Shown: positions 1-34,925, counted from the stretch's first letter. The stretch: DNA of 64,000 nucleotides from Cristatella mucedo (GCA_009760855.2 WPIO01000029.1:4434001-4498000), one strand, 5' to 3'. Notes: generated by a model from the letters alone, not told the origin. Program-made: numbers and translations.

Positions 1-261
1 CTTCTCCTAGGCCGCAATAAAACTGAATTTTTGCTATTACGCACAGTTAAATAACAACAGAGCAGCCGTATAAGCTTAGCCACTGCCTTCTGTGGCTCAA
101 AGTTGCTCGCGCTCCAGGACAGTTGGGCAAAAGATCGATCATCGTGAGCTCGATCACAGGTTGCTTTGGATCTTTGCATCTCCTTTATGTACACGGTTGC
201 TGAACCATGAGAGATCCACTGGCAGACAAGCGTGGCCAAGCCATAAACGAGAATTGTAATA

Positions 262-1735
262 CTTCTCTTGAAAAAGGGGTAGTACCCATGTCCTTCAAAT
301 CTGCCATCGTTAGACCAATTCTTAAAAAGCATGGATTAGATACAGTAGTCCATGCAAACTATTGCCCAGTTTAACTCATTACTTTTTGTCAAAGATTCTT
401 AATAAAAATTATCGCTAAACAGTTGGTAGCACAACCTCAAACTAATGAAATTCCTGAACAAGTTCAACCGGGGTTCAAGCGGCAGCAATCCACTAAAACT
501 GCTCTCCTCCGTACTAACATCTAACTAACATCCTATGCAGTAACGATGACGGGAATGACACTGTGCTAGCACTGCAAGATCTATCAGCTGCCTCTGACAC
601 CACTGATCACAGTATCCTAATTATACGATTTAGAAGATAGATGAGGCTTGGGCGTATTTTAATTCGTACTTGTCCGATCGTGTTTAATCCGCGTCGTGTG
701 GGAGTCAGGTCTGATCCACCAGACTAGTCATCTGTGGAGTCTATCTAGGATTGGTACTCGGTCCTTTGCTGTTCTCCACTTATACTCGACATCTAGGGAA
801 AGTGATTGAGGCCCATGTATATCACTTTTGTGCTAACGGCTGTATTTGTCATTTAAATCACGGGAGTCAGCTTCATCGACTGAAAAACTGAATGCTTGCC
901 TTGCAGACATCTGATCCTGGGTGTTGGCTGATTTCCTGAAACTAAACGACGATAAGGTTACTGCTGCTCGTTGGACACCTAAAGCTTGTGGCTGGACTAG
1001 ATGGCTTTGCTCTTTTAATGGGTAATGCAGCTGTTCGGCTATCACCATGAGCTCCAAATTTATGTGTCTTCGACAGTTGCCTAAATTTTGAAAGCTTCCT
1101 AAGTAGACTGCATCCACAGCTAGTCATCACTCGCTCGTTATGACTGAAGGGTCGTGGGTTCGAATTCTGCAGTGGGTAATAATTTATTGCCAACTGCAAG
1201 CAGTGGCGATAGCCAATAAGGCTTCTCTACTGCTATACAAAATGACTTAATTAACCAACTTAATGATTAATGACTTAATTAACAAACATATTTTATCCCG
1301 ATCTAAGATTAGAAACTGTCTTCCACGGTGGCTTGCAAATAACTTACCTAGCTCCTTAGTTCTGTCTCGTCTAGATTATCGTAATTCCCTTTTGGCTGTG
1401 CCACCGAAGCCCTAAAGTTCGGAACTGACCTCTACAATTCTGAAGCAACGACAACTACTCTCCAGCTGCAGGCTATAGCACATCCTTCCCAGCCGTCCTG
1501 AGCTGCTCCTAGCACGCTACTCAATACCTCAATTGCTCTTCTGACTCAGCTATGCTCCTCACTTCCTCGTTGTTTCCTGAGATAAAGCCTGTTGGCCACC
1601 GAATCAGTACCGAAAGCCGCTTAGGCTGTTAGTGAGCAATACAAAACTCGCCTTCGTAACAACCACATTGCCTCGGTGGCTTTGTGGTTACAGATAGAGA
1701 TACACCCCAATATGTGGTGACGTAGTAGGAATGCA
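262..1735 (+). mobile_element. Degenerate L2/CR1-like LINE (LINE-B), with a SINE inserted
   Basis: Broken reverse-transcriptase pieces in shifting frames: FKSAIVRPILKKHGLDT near 290-350, STKTALLRTN near 495, LALQDLSAASDTTDHSIL near 563-620, LGLVLGPLLFSTYT near 745-785 and SRLDYRNSLL near 1365. The 3' end near 1580-1710 (GTTGGCCACCGAATCAGTACC, then CCGCTTAGGCTG) recurs at 22345-22770 and elsewhere, which defines the family. A SINE-C copy sits inside at about 1135-1265. Confidence 0.8.
1135..1265 (+). mobile_element. SINE-C (tRNA-derived) inserted in LINE-B
   Basis: B-box-like GGGTTCGAATTCTGC, then the family body TTTATTGCCAACTGCAAGCA, GGCGATAGCC and CTGCTATACAAA. Confidence 0.65.
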
Positions 1736-1773
1736 AGCAAAAGCACTCGAGTAATCATGCTAGGGCAAGCAGA

Positions 1774-3038
1774 GCAAGCAAAAGGATATGTGAGAAGGCA
1801 CTGACTAGTACGACCCTTTCTAGTGATATGCACTGAGTCATAGACAGGTGAGCACTCAAGGCAAAAAGGAAAGAGACAAGTTCTTGCCTTCGGTCCTGCT
1901 TTTCACGATTTTGTAATAGACCAGTACACAAAGGACAATGCACTAGCAATGTCAGAGCAGAAGCCGTGAGCAACAGGTGGGTTTTAGCGGCGCTTTGAAC
2001 ATAGTTGAATCATGAGATGAGGTGATATTAATCGATAGGGAGATCAGCATCGTAACTGAAGGCATGATCTCCCATAGTAACTGTAAACTAAATCTTTTAT
2101 ATATTTGAAGCTTGATAAGGGGCCCAACCAATCGACAAAAGTCAAAGAGAGGCTAATGGAATGGGAGGCCTCATGTGACACAACTAAGATCAGTAGGCCG
2201 AAGTAAGAGAACGGAGGGACCTAAAGGTGAGTGGCAGAATCTTAACAAGAATTGCCTCCTTCAAGATTTTTAGTTCAAGTTTTGAATGAGTCCATTTTTC
2301 GTTGGTTGCTGCAAGCAGATTGGAGCTCTAAAGTTCTTGAGCTGCCAGATCAAATGAATGAGACAACTAAAATTGGTTAGTTTTTACTCTACTTTTCGGG
2401 CATTCTAACATGCAATTGAGCAGATTATTGCATCCTTACATCGAACGCACAATAAAACACATGCGACATAGAAGCATGACAATTTTGTTTAACCTGGCAA
2501 GCTCTTAACCTTGCAGTATATTACACAGGATATTCCAAGTAAGAAACGTTGTAATTATCTTGGACGCACACTTATAACATGCGATGGTTACTTGCAGCAA
2601 ATTGCTGCCCGCTCACAGCTGAGTAGCACCGCCACATATGAATGAACATAAAAAAACCAGTCAACTTAATGTAGCTGTGGTACCGAATAACAAAAGGCTT
2701 ATGTCTAATTTCTTAAGTAGCAGAGCACCGGATGAGATTGGAGGGGCACATTGGGGACAAGCCGACAGATTTGCAAGACAACTGAGAATTGGGAGGTGTA
2801 GGTTGAATGGTGGGTGTAGTACTACTCATGAGGTCACAGCCGTGGTCGTATCATTTACACGGTGCTCAAGGTCTGTAGGTGAAGATCTGCCTTTCAACCT
2901 CTGCAACGAATTCGCAGCAAATAATCAGTTTTCAGACGATGAACCGCTTTGATGCTCGCAGGCAGTCTATGCAAAGGCGAGCATTTTGAGGGGGGTCAGG
3001 CAGCGATTCCGTGCCATCACACGGCCACTCTGCCCACT
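1774..3038. other. Sequence downstream of CHEK2 with no recognised gene
   Basis: A weak antisense LINE-A remnant is visible around 2145-2265 (AACGGAGGGACCTAAAGGTGA resembles LINE-A at 7225-7240). Open frames here are short and have no family resemblance. The 3' untranslated region of CHEK2 probably occupies the part next to 3038. Confidence 0.4.
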
Positions 3039-26425
<23,387 letters not shown>

Positions 26426-26665
26426 AACCACTAACAGCTCTACAAGCAGCGTGCACAACAGGTGTGCGGCGGGAATTAATGACAGCGACCCCAATAAGTC
26501 ACGCAAACCCACCTTAATGGGTCGTTGCTACGCTACGAAAACTACTCTTATTACAATAAAACTAAGTTTTATAAATTCTTTTAAACTTAAAAATTAATTT
26601 TCTAGTTTTTAGGCTCATATAAGGGGAATAACCAAACCGCCTTCACCTTTGCCCATCGGGATAAC
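26426..26665. promoter_or_regulatory. Candidate bidirectional promoter between CHEK2 and HSD17B10
   Basis: Only 240 bp separate the two divergent start codons, so the promoters and both 5' untranslated regions must sit here unless there are further upstream non-coding exons. The middle is AT-rich (26540-26612). A TATA-like CATATAAGG lies at 26616-26624, about 50 bp before the HSD17B10 start codon. No other factor site can be named with confidence. Confidence 0.6.
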
Positions 26666-26689
26666 ATGGCGACGATCGGGAGTCTAAAG
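26666..26689 (+). CDS. HSD17B10: HSD17B10 exon 1 (8 codons)
   Basis: 24 nt encoding MATIGSLK, then a GTGATC donor, phase 0. It joins to GLVALVTGG in exon 2, giving [12 protein letters not shown] against human SVKGLVAVITGG. The motif fit and phase decide this start. Confidence 0.88.
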
Positions 26690-29600
26690 GTGATCCCTAG
26701 ATCTTGAGCCGGGCAGCGTGTGCTCGACAGTTTCCCTACTGAGCTACCCGCGCGCCGTTAGACAGCCTGCGTTTTCTGACCATTTTCATCATTTCCGAGC
26801 TCATTTTCATCATTTCCGAGCTCATTTACCATTAAATTAGTTGTGGTAGTCTCCCACCAACATCACTGCCCCTCTTGCCTGCTAGATCTAAACACCGTTC
26901 GGTGTGTACGTACAAACCCCTTTCAAAGGTATTTTTCGATCGAAGTTTTGTGGTATTAAAAGAGAATTTATAGACATAGACTGAAGTTGCATTGGCTCGC
27001 GGTACAGCTTACGAGTAGCCGGTCTCTACTAGCAGTCTTAAAGGTATTTAAACCTGTGTTCTGTGGCGAATGTACGTATGCCTTAAGGCAGCTATTAATT
27101 TATAAAGTTTTGCATAGAGGCTTTTTTTAGTGGATCATTTTTACGCGATTGTACTGTCATATCAGTGCTGCTAAGGTAGCAGTTCTAAACATGTGGTGCA
27201 TGGTCTTGCTCAGTTAAGAATGATTAATAAAATCAGAATGTATTTGTATAGCACCCTCAGAGAACCTAATCTCTTTCTAGGCACTTTCCATATGCTGTAG
27301 ATGACGTATTTGATCAGATGAGTAATGGTAACATATACGCAACATCAATAAGCGTAACATGGTTAGAGGTGACATGCACAACGTACACATGTAAAATATG
27401 GTCAGTTGAATTCAGATCTCCGTTTTTATATAACGTCCTGCCTAATATGAAGTGTACTTTTGACGTAGCACTATTTGAGGTGAACAATTTTTTTTAGGCA
27501 TTTCTCCTTCTTTTGCAAGAGATATGTTTGCCGAAGTGGAAAAACTCAAGGGCATTACTCTCAGCGTTAGAGTATTAGATTCCCCATAGCTATAGCTGGC
27601 TTTTCTTCCCCCTTGAGGTGTCGGCTTTTGATGAGATTTTTTCATTCAAAATCCAAGCCTTGCTATTTCTTTGCATTAAGTCATTTTTACAATTCACGGT
27701 TTTGCACAATTTGTCAGTTCTGCTCAGCCAGCTGTATGGCACTTAATTTTTCCAAACGTTTATGCATATCATCTAGCTGCTTGCAGAATTTCATCAACGT
27801 CTTGAATCTTGGCTTTGCATACATCTAGATATTTGTTTCTAGTTATTCTTGCTTTGCCTGATTTCACTGCATGATTTTGTTATTCGTGTAAATTGCAGGG
27901 CCTCGTTGCCTTGGTTACCGGTGGTGCCAGTGGTTTGGGCAGAGCCACGGTTGAGAGGTTTGTGAAGCAGGGAGCAAGGGTGGCTCTCTGTGATCTCCCA
28001 CAATCTCCTGGTGAGGAATCTGCAAAACAGATTGGTGGTGATTGCATCTTTACTCCAGGCGATGTGAGTTTGCTGATATTCTGTTCCTTTCCTTTCACTG
28101 TGGTCACGTGTTCAAACATAGTGCTGATGGTGACTCATCCCACTGGTACATTAATATTGTGAAGTGTCCCACTGTAACTTCAGTGTTGTTGAAGTGTTTT
28201 AAGGCTTCTGCACTTGTTTGCCACTACGGTCTCGTAAGTTGCTTAGTCATCCGTGTGTGTGTGTCTTCGTTGTGTGACCGCAAGAATTGATGCCATGGCT
28301 GTGAATACCACTGGCTAAGGCATGTATTACTTTCAGCCTCAAGCCTGTGCAACTGGTCTGCTCGTCAGAGTCACTTCGGGTGCTCCAAAACTCAGTTTAT
28401 AATGCTCAGTTGCTTAACTTAGTGTTGGCTTCTTTGGATAGCTTTTACCCCTTTTTTGGATTCCTGAAATTTATTTTACTTTTCTGGTTTATTTTGCTTC
28501 GGCATAGCACTGATTGTACTTAAAACTACAGCCTTCCACAGTGTACATCTGGTTGCTCTTGATGTTTCTTTTCTCGGCTACTTGCTTAAGAGAACTATGG
28601 CTGCATTGTCTTTGATGCATGTTTTCCAGCGATGTCGTTTTGATCGAATAAATCGTGAAGTGTTGCCTTAGGTTGAAGGATCTTCATTGTGCAGATGAGA
28701 TGCGGCTATACCTGTGCTTTTAACCCATCCATCGTGTCAAACTCTCTCTCTTGCCATATATATTGGTGATATTCGCATTTGGATGGTAGCAAACTTTCTC
28801 AAAATGAATGAGAATGAACAACTTACTACTTATGAATAAACCCTTATGTTGGAAATGGACTCTTTACGGGCTGAAGCAACTGTATGCAATCGAAGTGCCC
28901 TTTTCCAGAGTGATCTTTCAATAGAAAGTCACCTTTTCTTCAAGTCAAGTCAGCATACTTTCAGAGACGTGTCGTTGCAAAAACTCTGGCCTGCTTAGAC
29001 AAGAATACTGCAGCCAAGTTGGTCCATTCACTTGTTACATTTGTATTGACTTCTCTAACTTGCTACTTGTAGGTCTCCTGCATGCCCAATAAAATGCTTG
29101 CAGTTGGTGCAACATCGGCTGCTAGGTTTGTCTCTTGTAAACGTCACAAATGCCACATCAACATCATCTCATGAATTAGCACCGGCTATCTATTAAGCAG
29201 CCTATCGACTTCAAGACTCCTCATTTTTAGGTCCCTCCACTCTCGTGCTCCGGCCTACCTATCTATGTAAGTTTCACACATCAGCCTCCCATCGTACCAC
29301 CTGCTCTTCTGACTCAGGTCGATTGGTGGTGCCCTTTTGCTAACGTCAACTCCGTAGGAAACCGTGCCTTCAGTTACTATGCTCCCAAAGTTAGTCCCTG
29401 ACTTGGCATTCAAAAGGAAGTTTAAGAACCACCTACTTCTCACAGCATTTTGTGGGTCGGCGTGAATTGTCCTTTGTATGACACTCCCCCTCCTGTAAGC
29501 GTGCTGACACTGCATGCTGTCACCAACCAATTGACGTGCTTCCTTGGCCGCATTTGTAAAGTGCTTAGAAAGAGATTTAGTTCCCTTGTGTGCTATAGTG

Positions 29601-32600
29601 GGTCATATCATTTATGTAATCATAGTTTTATCAAGTTATAATGGTTTTCATGGCTGCTTAAAAAGTTAGAATTAGACTTTATATTCAGCGTAGGTTTTGC
29701 TGTTTTCTGTACATGACTGATTGTAGTCACAGTTGCCAGACTGTATTAGTAATGTTCATATGACCGGTGTCATTCCTGTGCAGGTAAGTTCCGAAGGCGA
29801 TATCACTGGTGTTATTGATACCATCAGAAAGAAGTTTGGCAAGCTTGATGTGGCCGTCAATTGTGCTGGTGTCGGCGTCGCGTTTAAGACCTACAATTTC
29901 TCGAAAGACATTCCTCATAACCTTACTGACTTCCAAAGAGTGCTTACGGTAAGATTTGAGAAGTCACGCATACTGTAGCAATTTAGTAATGCTGCCGAAG
30001 GTTGTGTGCAGAAGTATTAGATGTGCAAATTGTGTTAAGTGTGTGTGTATGCTCTTGCAGATTAACACTGTGGGCACGTTCAACGTCGTCCGCCTTTCGG
30101 CTGGACTGATTGGCAAAAACCAACCCAACGCTGACGGTCAACGAGGTGTGATAGTGATGACGTCCAGTGTTGCTGCCTTTGATGGCCAGCAAGGGCAAGC
30201 TGCCTATGCTGCTAGCAAAGCAGCCATTGCTGGTATGACTCTGCCCATAGCAAGGGACCTATCAAACAACGGAATCCGAGTTGTTACCATTGCACCTGGT
30301 ACGTTCCTATATTCGATGCTACTAGCTTTATGCACTTATTCGTGGTAGCTCAGAATGGCGTTTGTAATGGAGCTGAAACTTGCAGCTCAGATCAGCATGT
30401 CAGTTAGCCAGGTGTTGGCTGTAAAAGCAGATAGCAACATCGATAGGGGTGGAGTTCGGTAAGTGGTACATGTTTGGGCTCTAAGAGTATGCAATGATGA
30501 ATATCTTGCCTAGTGACTGGTTAGGCAGCAATGACTTTGCATGCCTTCTTACTTGCTAATCTCAGGGATGTTACTGATGAGAACTTATTGAGTTGCAAGA
30601 AAGTAAGGCTTCATTGGCAAGAGATCCGACTTCCAATTATGACAAGACATGTTCTTTCTGTTCTTATTATTGCTTTGATATACACGTGTATATGTAGTGG
30701 TATGTGCAGTCTGCCGGTGGTGCTGCCACATTTGGCATTTATCTAGTTTGTAGCTGTTAAGTGGCGATCGTTCCTGCTGCTGTTATATCTTTAGAGTGGG
30801 GCAAGCTGCTGCTTTTGTGCTGCAGTTCTGCAAGCTGCTTTGTTTTCACGGAGCAGTACATTCTGTAGTAGTTGTTGTCATCGGGCTCTTAATAAAGAAA
30901 TTCAAATCAGATTAGATCCAGCAATCAGCTGTGTCCCTCAGAGGCCATGTCGCAGTCAGGGGACCGTGGCTACCGTCAGTCGAAGTCTGATGAAGAGGTC
31001 CCCAAATGAATGCAGTATGACTAGGTTTTTTATGCAGCTAGCTCACTTGGATTGATTGAATACCAAACTTTGCAATCAGATCGGACCTGGCAAGAACCGG
31101 CGACTATGCTCACACTAGTGCTGTTGTGGCCTCGTTTTCACTACTTGTTGTCCTAGAGCCTGACATGTGACACTAAATTACATAAGAGAGTGAGAAGATC
31201 GTGCGTATGCATGCTGACACTGCGCATGCTGCCACTAGCCACATTTGCATGCTGACCCTATGCCTGTCACCTCTAACCATGTTATTCTTGTTGTTTATCG
31301 AGCATGCTACCACTAACCATTCGATCGTGTTTCCTTTGCAGCAAATGTAAAGCGCCTAGAAAGAGATTGAGTTCTCTGAGGGTGCTTTATCGAGTGTATT
31401 ATTACTATCATTATTGTTAAAAGATCGGTGACATTTGCTATTAACTATCTAACCAGGTTTAATCATAATAGCAGGCGTCGGCACCAGAGTATCCACATAT
31501 GTATGTCGACTAGAATCGCAGGTGAACACTAAATTACAGCCAGATCAGAGGTAAAAAGAAAACTGTAATCACTGCCCACTGTTAGGATCGGCATCATACT
31601 GCATAGTATGCTATGGCTGTAGCTGGACCCGAATAAACCTCTTTGACTGACAAATAGGCCTTTCGGTGCTATGGATTTGGACTTGTTGTGTGCACTTTTT
31701 GTTACTGCCATATTCCGCTACTGTCGGCTTACCTGCGTGTATTGCTGATACGCCTACAAGTTGCCTCTTGTCATACAAGGTTCAGGCACTTCCCAAGGAT
31801 ATACATCGTGCCTGCTCTGATTGGCTGGCCCTATCAAGTTTGAGATTGTACCTGGGTCTTAGCCCTGGGGTAAGGTGCTCACACCTCACGACCCAGGTCT
31901 TGGGTTCGAGTCGTATAGCAGGCAATTCTTTATTTATCATCGCATGGTGTGGCGATAGTCACTAAGCCCCTAGTTATAAATATTCTGTTCGTTCAGCTTA
32001 ATTTTACTTCTTTTGCAGAACCCCTTTAGCTTGTTCAGCACCCATTAAAGAATTTCAGACCACTCCCTGACACCTGGATCTTAGCCTTGGGATAAGGTGC
32101 TGGCACGTCACGATCCAGGTCACGGGTTCGAATCTTGAATCAGAAAAACCTTAACTTGCTTCAAGCGGGGTGATAGCTGCTAAAGCTCTCTTCTGCTGCT
32201 TTAAACCTGTGCTGTCATAAGTTTGAACGACCGGCCATACCTACCAGAAAGTTTGCTTTCTCTGGTGACTCGTCATGTACTGCTTTCACGATGCAGTACT
32301 TCTCGTGCATAGGGCCACGGTAGTAGATCAACTCATTACCCTTCAGTATTGAATTAATTAATGACTTAGGCTACTTGGTAGTTGTTTCACCATTACTTCA
32401 CTTCCTGAATGTGGTTCGGCATGAGTACAATGATCCGAAAGAATGATTTCGGAGCAATTTCTTTTCAGTATTTACATTGAGTCCAAAATAGGACATCTCC
32501 TGGGGCGATACAAACAACTGACAATATTAACCTTTGCTCCAAAGCATTCCAGCGGTTTTATGTTTCAGATCAGGGCTCATACTTGGCAGAGTAACACAAT

Positions 32601-34598
32601 AAGTTCAGGATAAAGGCAATAGGAGCTATTGTCAGAAAATGTTCCGATAGTGTAACGTGCTTAGGCTCGTTATCCTGTTGCTATAATGTAATCCTCTAAG
32701 GGCAGTTGCATTTGGAATACCGGCATCTGGTACATCGAAATATGTCCTACTGGTTCGTGATGCCGTTTATGCAGCAGAGTCCCAATTCTAGCTGCTGAGC
32801 AATAGTCCGCAACTAGCACTTCTCAGCTGCTTAATTTTGCTTGTGGGGGCAGTCTTCTTGGTATGTTTCATTAATGAGCCGCCTCACATATTTTCTCCTA
32901 CCAGTATTGAAACAGTAAAATTTGATCTATGATTCACCAGCCCACATAACCCTTTGTCAATCAGCTTAATTAAGTTCAGTGGGCGTTGTCCCTAGGTTAT
33001 TGCTCACGATGCAGTGTTTGTTTTTTTTTAGCAATCAAAGGTTTTCAATGGGTAATCACGGAGAGTATACTTAGCTGGCATACCTCCCCGAAACAGTTGA
33101 GCATCTTAGTGTATGCCGTGTCGTAAGTTGGTGTCCTAGTTACGCTTTGCATGCGTGTTTGTCAAGGCATAAGCTTCATTTATAAGCCCTCAAACTTGTG
33201 AGGTCTGAAGTGTTGTTTTGCTATAGTAGTGTCCAGTAGCGTACAAAATGTGCTTGGTGGCACTTTAAGTGTGCAACAGGGTCATAGCTAAACTTGTAAA
33301 AAAAAAAAGCGACTCCCAAGACGAGTAGCAGTGCTGGTTCCAATATCTACCTCTGAGTTTGGTAATATTCACGGTCGAAGGGCTATAGACTGGTTCGCAG
33401 GATGCTCAAAGTAAGTGCAGTAGCTCCTTTGAATGTCAGCCAGCATGATGCCACTGCTGAGTGCCACACTATTTGCAGGCGTTACATTTGATGCACATCA
33501 AAAGATAGCATCAGGCCCTGCACATTGCCGTGCATATGTGTGCTCGTGTTCGAGTGGCGCACACACACAAACACACACATACACATGTGCTTATGCCCAA
33601 ATGCTTGCTGCTTTGCCCAATTTGCCACTGTTCGGCTGTTGTATTCTCCGGCAATAAAATTGATGCTCTACAGCATCTCGCTGACTCCACCAAGTACTTG
33701 CTAATGACCCTTCCTCAATTTTAGTACCTAGTCAAACCGGACCACACTACTTAGCACTAAATTTATCGGGATATGGGATTTCGTATGTAGCAGTGAGTTA
33801 GTGTAAGATTTTTTATTAGTTGTACTTGTACATTGTATGTCAATAAGTGCTTCACATGGAGCTGCAGCTTTGTGTGCTCATATCCCAATAATAATATAAT
33901 AATAATAAAGCACTTGATAAAGCACCCTCAGAGAACTTAATCTCTCTCTAGGCGCTTTACATTTGCTGCAAAGGGAAATGCAATTGAATGATGAGTAAAA
34001 TCATGCTTGATAGACAAACAAAATGAATAACATGGTTAGGGGTGACATGCACAGGGTCAGCATGCAAATGTGGTTAGTGGCAGCATGCAAAGTCTTTATT
34101 TAGCCAGTTTATGGATTAATGACCAATTCTGCCTGTGTTAAGTCCACCATTGAGGCGGTTTTTGCTTTTGTTGCAGTCACTGTCTGCCGTGCAATGCTAT
34201 GCCGATAAATCTTCGGTTCTGATCTTAACGGCTAGCTGTGCTGCTTGGTCCTTAGACCAGCTTTCACATCCATTATTGTTTTTGTGCAATAACTTTACGG
34301 TATACAGTCGTATGAACGAGCCGTACTGGACTTTTGAAGAAATTCAATGCTGCCACATATCGGTTTTGACTATTCTGGAAGACTTTGTACTTATACCATC
34401 TTTGTAGGTCTGTTTGACACTCCTTTGTTGGCTAAGCTTCCCGACAAAGTACGAACGTTCCTTGCAAAAACAGTGCCGTTTCCTCAAAGGCTAGGATCTC
34501 CGGACGAATTTGCACATCTGGCACAGGCCATTGTGGAAAACCCCGTCCTAAATGGAGAGGTCATCCGTCTTGATGGAGCTCTTCGAATGATGGCATAA
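26666..34598 (+). CDS. HSD17B10: 3-hydroxyacyl-CoA dehydrogenase type 2 (17-beta-HSD type 10), complete 5-exon gene
   Basis: NAD-dependent short-chain dehydrogenase. In animals it works in the mitochondrial matrix in isoleucine and branched fatty-acid breakdown and is a subunit of the protein-type mitochondrial RNase P. Exons 26666-26689, 27899-28063, 29784-29948, 30061-30298 and 34408-34598 join in phase to 783 nt (260 residues plus stop; human 261). Seen: MATIGSLK leader, nucleotide motif TGGASGLG (15-22), VNCAG, catalytic Ser154 (MTSSVAAF), Tyr167 and Lys171 (YAASK), then the family-specific ends [12 protein letters not shown] and [12 protein letters not shown]. The match to the human protein runs end to end, so orthology to this family rather than another SDR is well supported. 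Intron 4 is 4.1 kb; intron 3 is 112 bp. Confidence 0.96.
26690..26760 (-). other. tRNA-like remnant just inside HSD17B10 intron 1
   Basis: On the minus strand GGGTAGCTCAGTAGGG matches an RNA polymerase III A box (TAGCTCAGTAGG). GGCTCAAGATC, about 40 nt later, is a weak B box. It does not fold as a full tRNA by eye. It abuts the exon 1 splice donor. Confidence 0.35.
26781..26822. repeat. 21-bp tandem duplication
   Basis: CATTTTCATCATTTCCGAGC plus T, present twice without mismatch, in HSD17B10 intron 1. Confidence 0.95.
27225..27415 (-). mobile_element. LINE-A 3' tail
   Basis: AGCACCCTCAGAGAACCTAA, CTCTTTCTAGGCACTTTCC and the following 3' untranslated repeat, in HSD17B10 intron 1. Confidence 0.8.
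27899..28063 (+). CDS. HSD17B10: HSD17B10 exon 2 (NAD-binding motif)
   Basis: 165 nt, phase 0 both ends, acceptor AATTGCAG, donor GTGAGT. Encodes the first beta-alpha-beta unit with [11 protein letters not shown] and the Asp (CDLP) that favours NAD over NADP in this family. Confidence 0.95.
28740..29645 (+). mobile_element. LINE-A copy, decayed, in HSD17B10 intron 2
   Basis: Runs through GATATTCGCATTTGGATGG (DIRIWM), ACAAGAATACTGCAGCCAAG, ACTTGCTACTTGTAGGTC and CTCGTGCTCCGGCCTACC (RAPAYLS) to CAAAATTTGTAAAG-type end at about 29580-29640. Many stops and frameshifts. Confidence 0.75.
29784..29948 (+). CDS. HSD17B10: HSD17B10 exon 3
   Basis: 165 nt, phase 0 both ends. Encodes [20 protein letters not shown] and VAFKTYNF, matching human [20 protein letters not shown] and VASKTYNL. 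The exon itself begins GTAAGT directly after the CAG acceptor, a full donor consensus. Confidence 0.95.
30061..30298 (+). CDS. HSD17B10: HSD17B10 exon 4 (catalytic Ser, Tyr, Lys)
   Basis: 238 nt, phase 0 in and phase 1 out, donor GTACGT. Encodes [35 protein letters not shown] and [10 protein letters not shown]; holds the whole catalytic triad. Confidence 0.96.
31190..31425 (+). mobile_element. LINE-A 3' untranslated region and tail, clean example
   Basis: GCATGCTGACACTGCGCATG, GCATGCTACCACTAACCATT, then the terminal hairpin: AAAGCGCC pairs with GGTGCTTT and AAGAGA with TTCTCT. Ends in ATTATTACTATC. Confidence 0.88.
31855..31990 (+). mobile_element. SINE-C
   Basis: GGTCTTAGCCCTGGGGTAAG head, TTGGGTTCGAGTCGTATAG (B box), TTTATTTATCATCGCATGG and GGCGATAGTCACTAAG body. 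Confidence 0.75.
32080..32220 (+). mobile_element. SINE-C
   Basis: GGATCTTAGCCTTGGGATAA head, ACGGGTTCGAATCTTGAATC (B box), GGTGATAGCTGCTAAAG body. About 225 bp after, and in line with, the previous copy. Confidence 0.75.
33890..34095 (-). mobile_element. LINE-A 3' tail
   Basis: AATAATAATAAAGCACTTGA, CCCTCAGAGAACTTAATCTC, CTAGGCGCTTTACATTTGC, then the 3' untranslated repeat. Confidence 0.88.
34408..34598 (+). CDS. HSD17B10: HSD17B10 exon 5 (C-terminus, stop)
   Basis: 191 nt from acceptor TTTGTAG to TAA at 34596-34598. Encodes [39 protein letters not shown] and [15 protein letters not shown]. Confidence 0.96.
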
Positions 34599-34794
34599 TG
34601 AGGCCAGAACCATGTAGCAGATTCTTCTGAGCATATTGCCTAGTGTCTTATTAAGCTCTTGAAATACACATTTGCAGTAATGTGCTCTTGTAGTAACTGC
34701 CTTGTTTGTGCCTGTACGTGGTTTGCAAATCCTGCATGCACGTGCCAATGTGGTGAAGACAGAATCTTAGCACTAAATTTCAAAGTAAAGAGTA

Positions 34795-34925
34795 GCTGAT
34801 TTAACAGCCTCTTTTCTGTAGCAGCAAAGAGATCAGTGGCTTTCAGCCTGCTTGCAGCAGGCAATAAAGAATTGCTTGCTTGAGGACTCGAGGCCACAAA
34901 CTGGTGTGCTAGTGCCTGGCTTGTG
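34795..34925 (-). mobile_element. SINE-C
   Basis: AGCTGATTTAACAGCCTCTT start, GCTTGCAGCAGGCAATAAAG body, GAGGACTCGAGGCCACAAAC near the B box. Confidence 0.7.

Larger units (their letters stand above)
30299..34407. other. HSD17B10 intron 4, 4.1 kb
   Basis: Holds LINE-A tails (31190-31425, 33890-34095) and two SINE-C copies in the same orientation (31855-31990, 32080-32220). The rest is unassigned; no extra coding exon found. Confidence 0.6.

Noticed and set aside
27880-28119. 79-residue minus-strand frame over HSD17B10 exon 2
   Set aside because: Antisense shadow of a well-supported exon.
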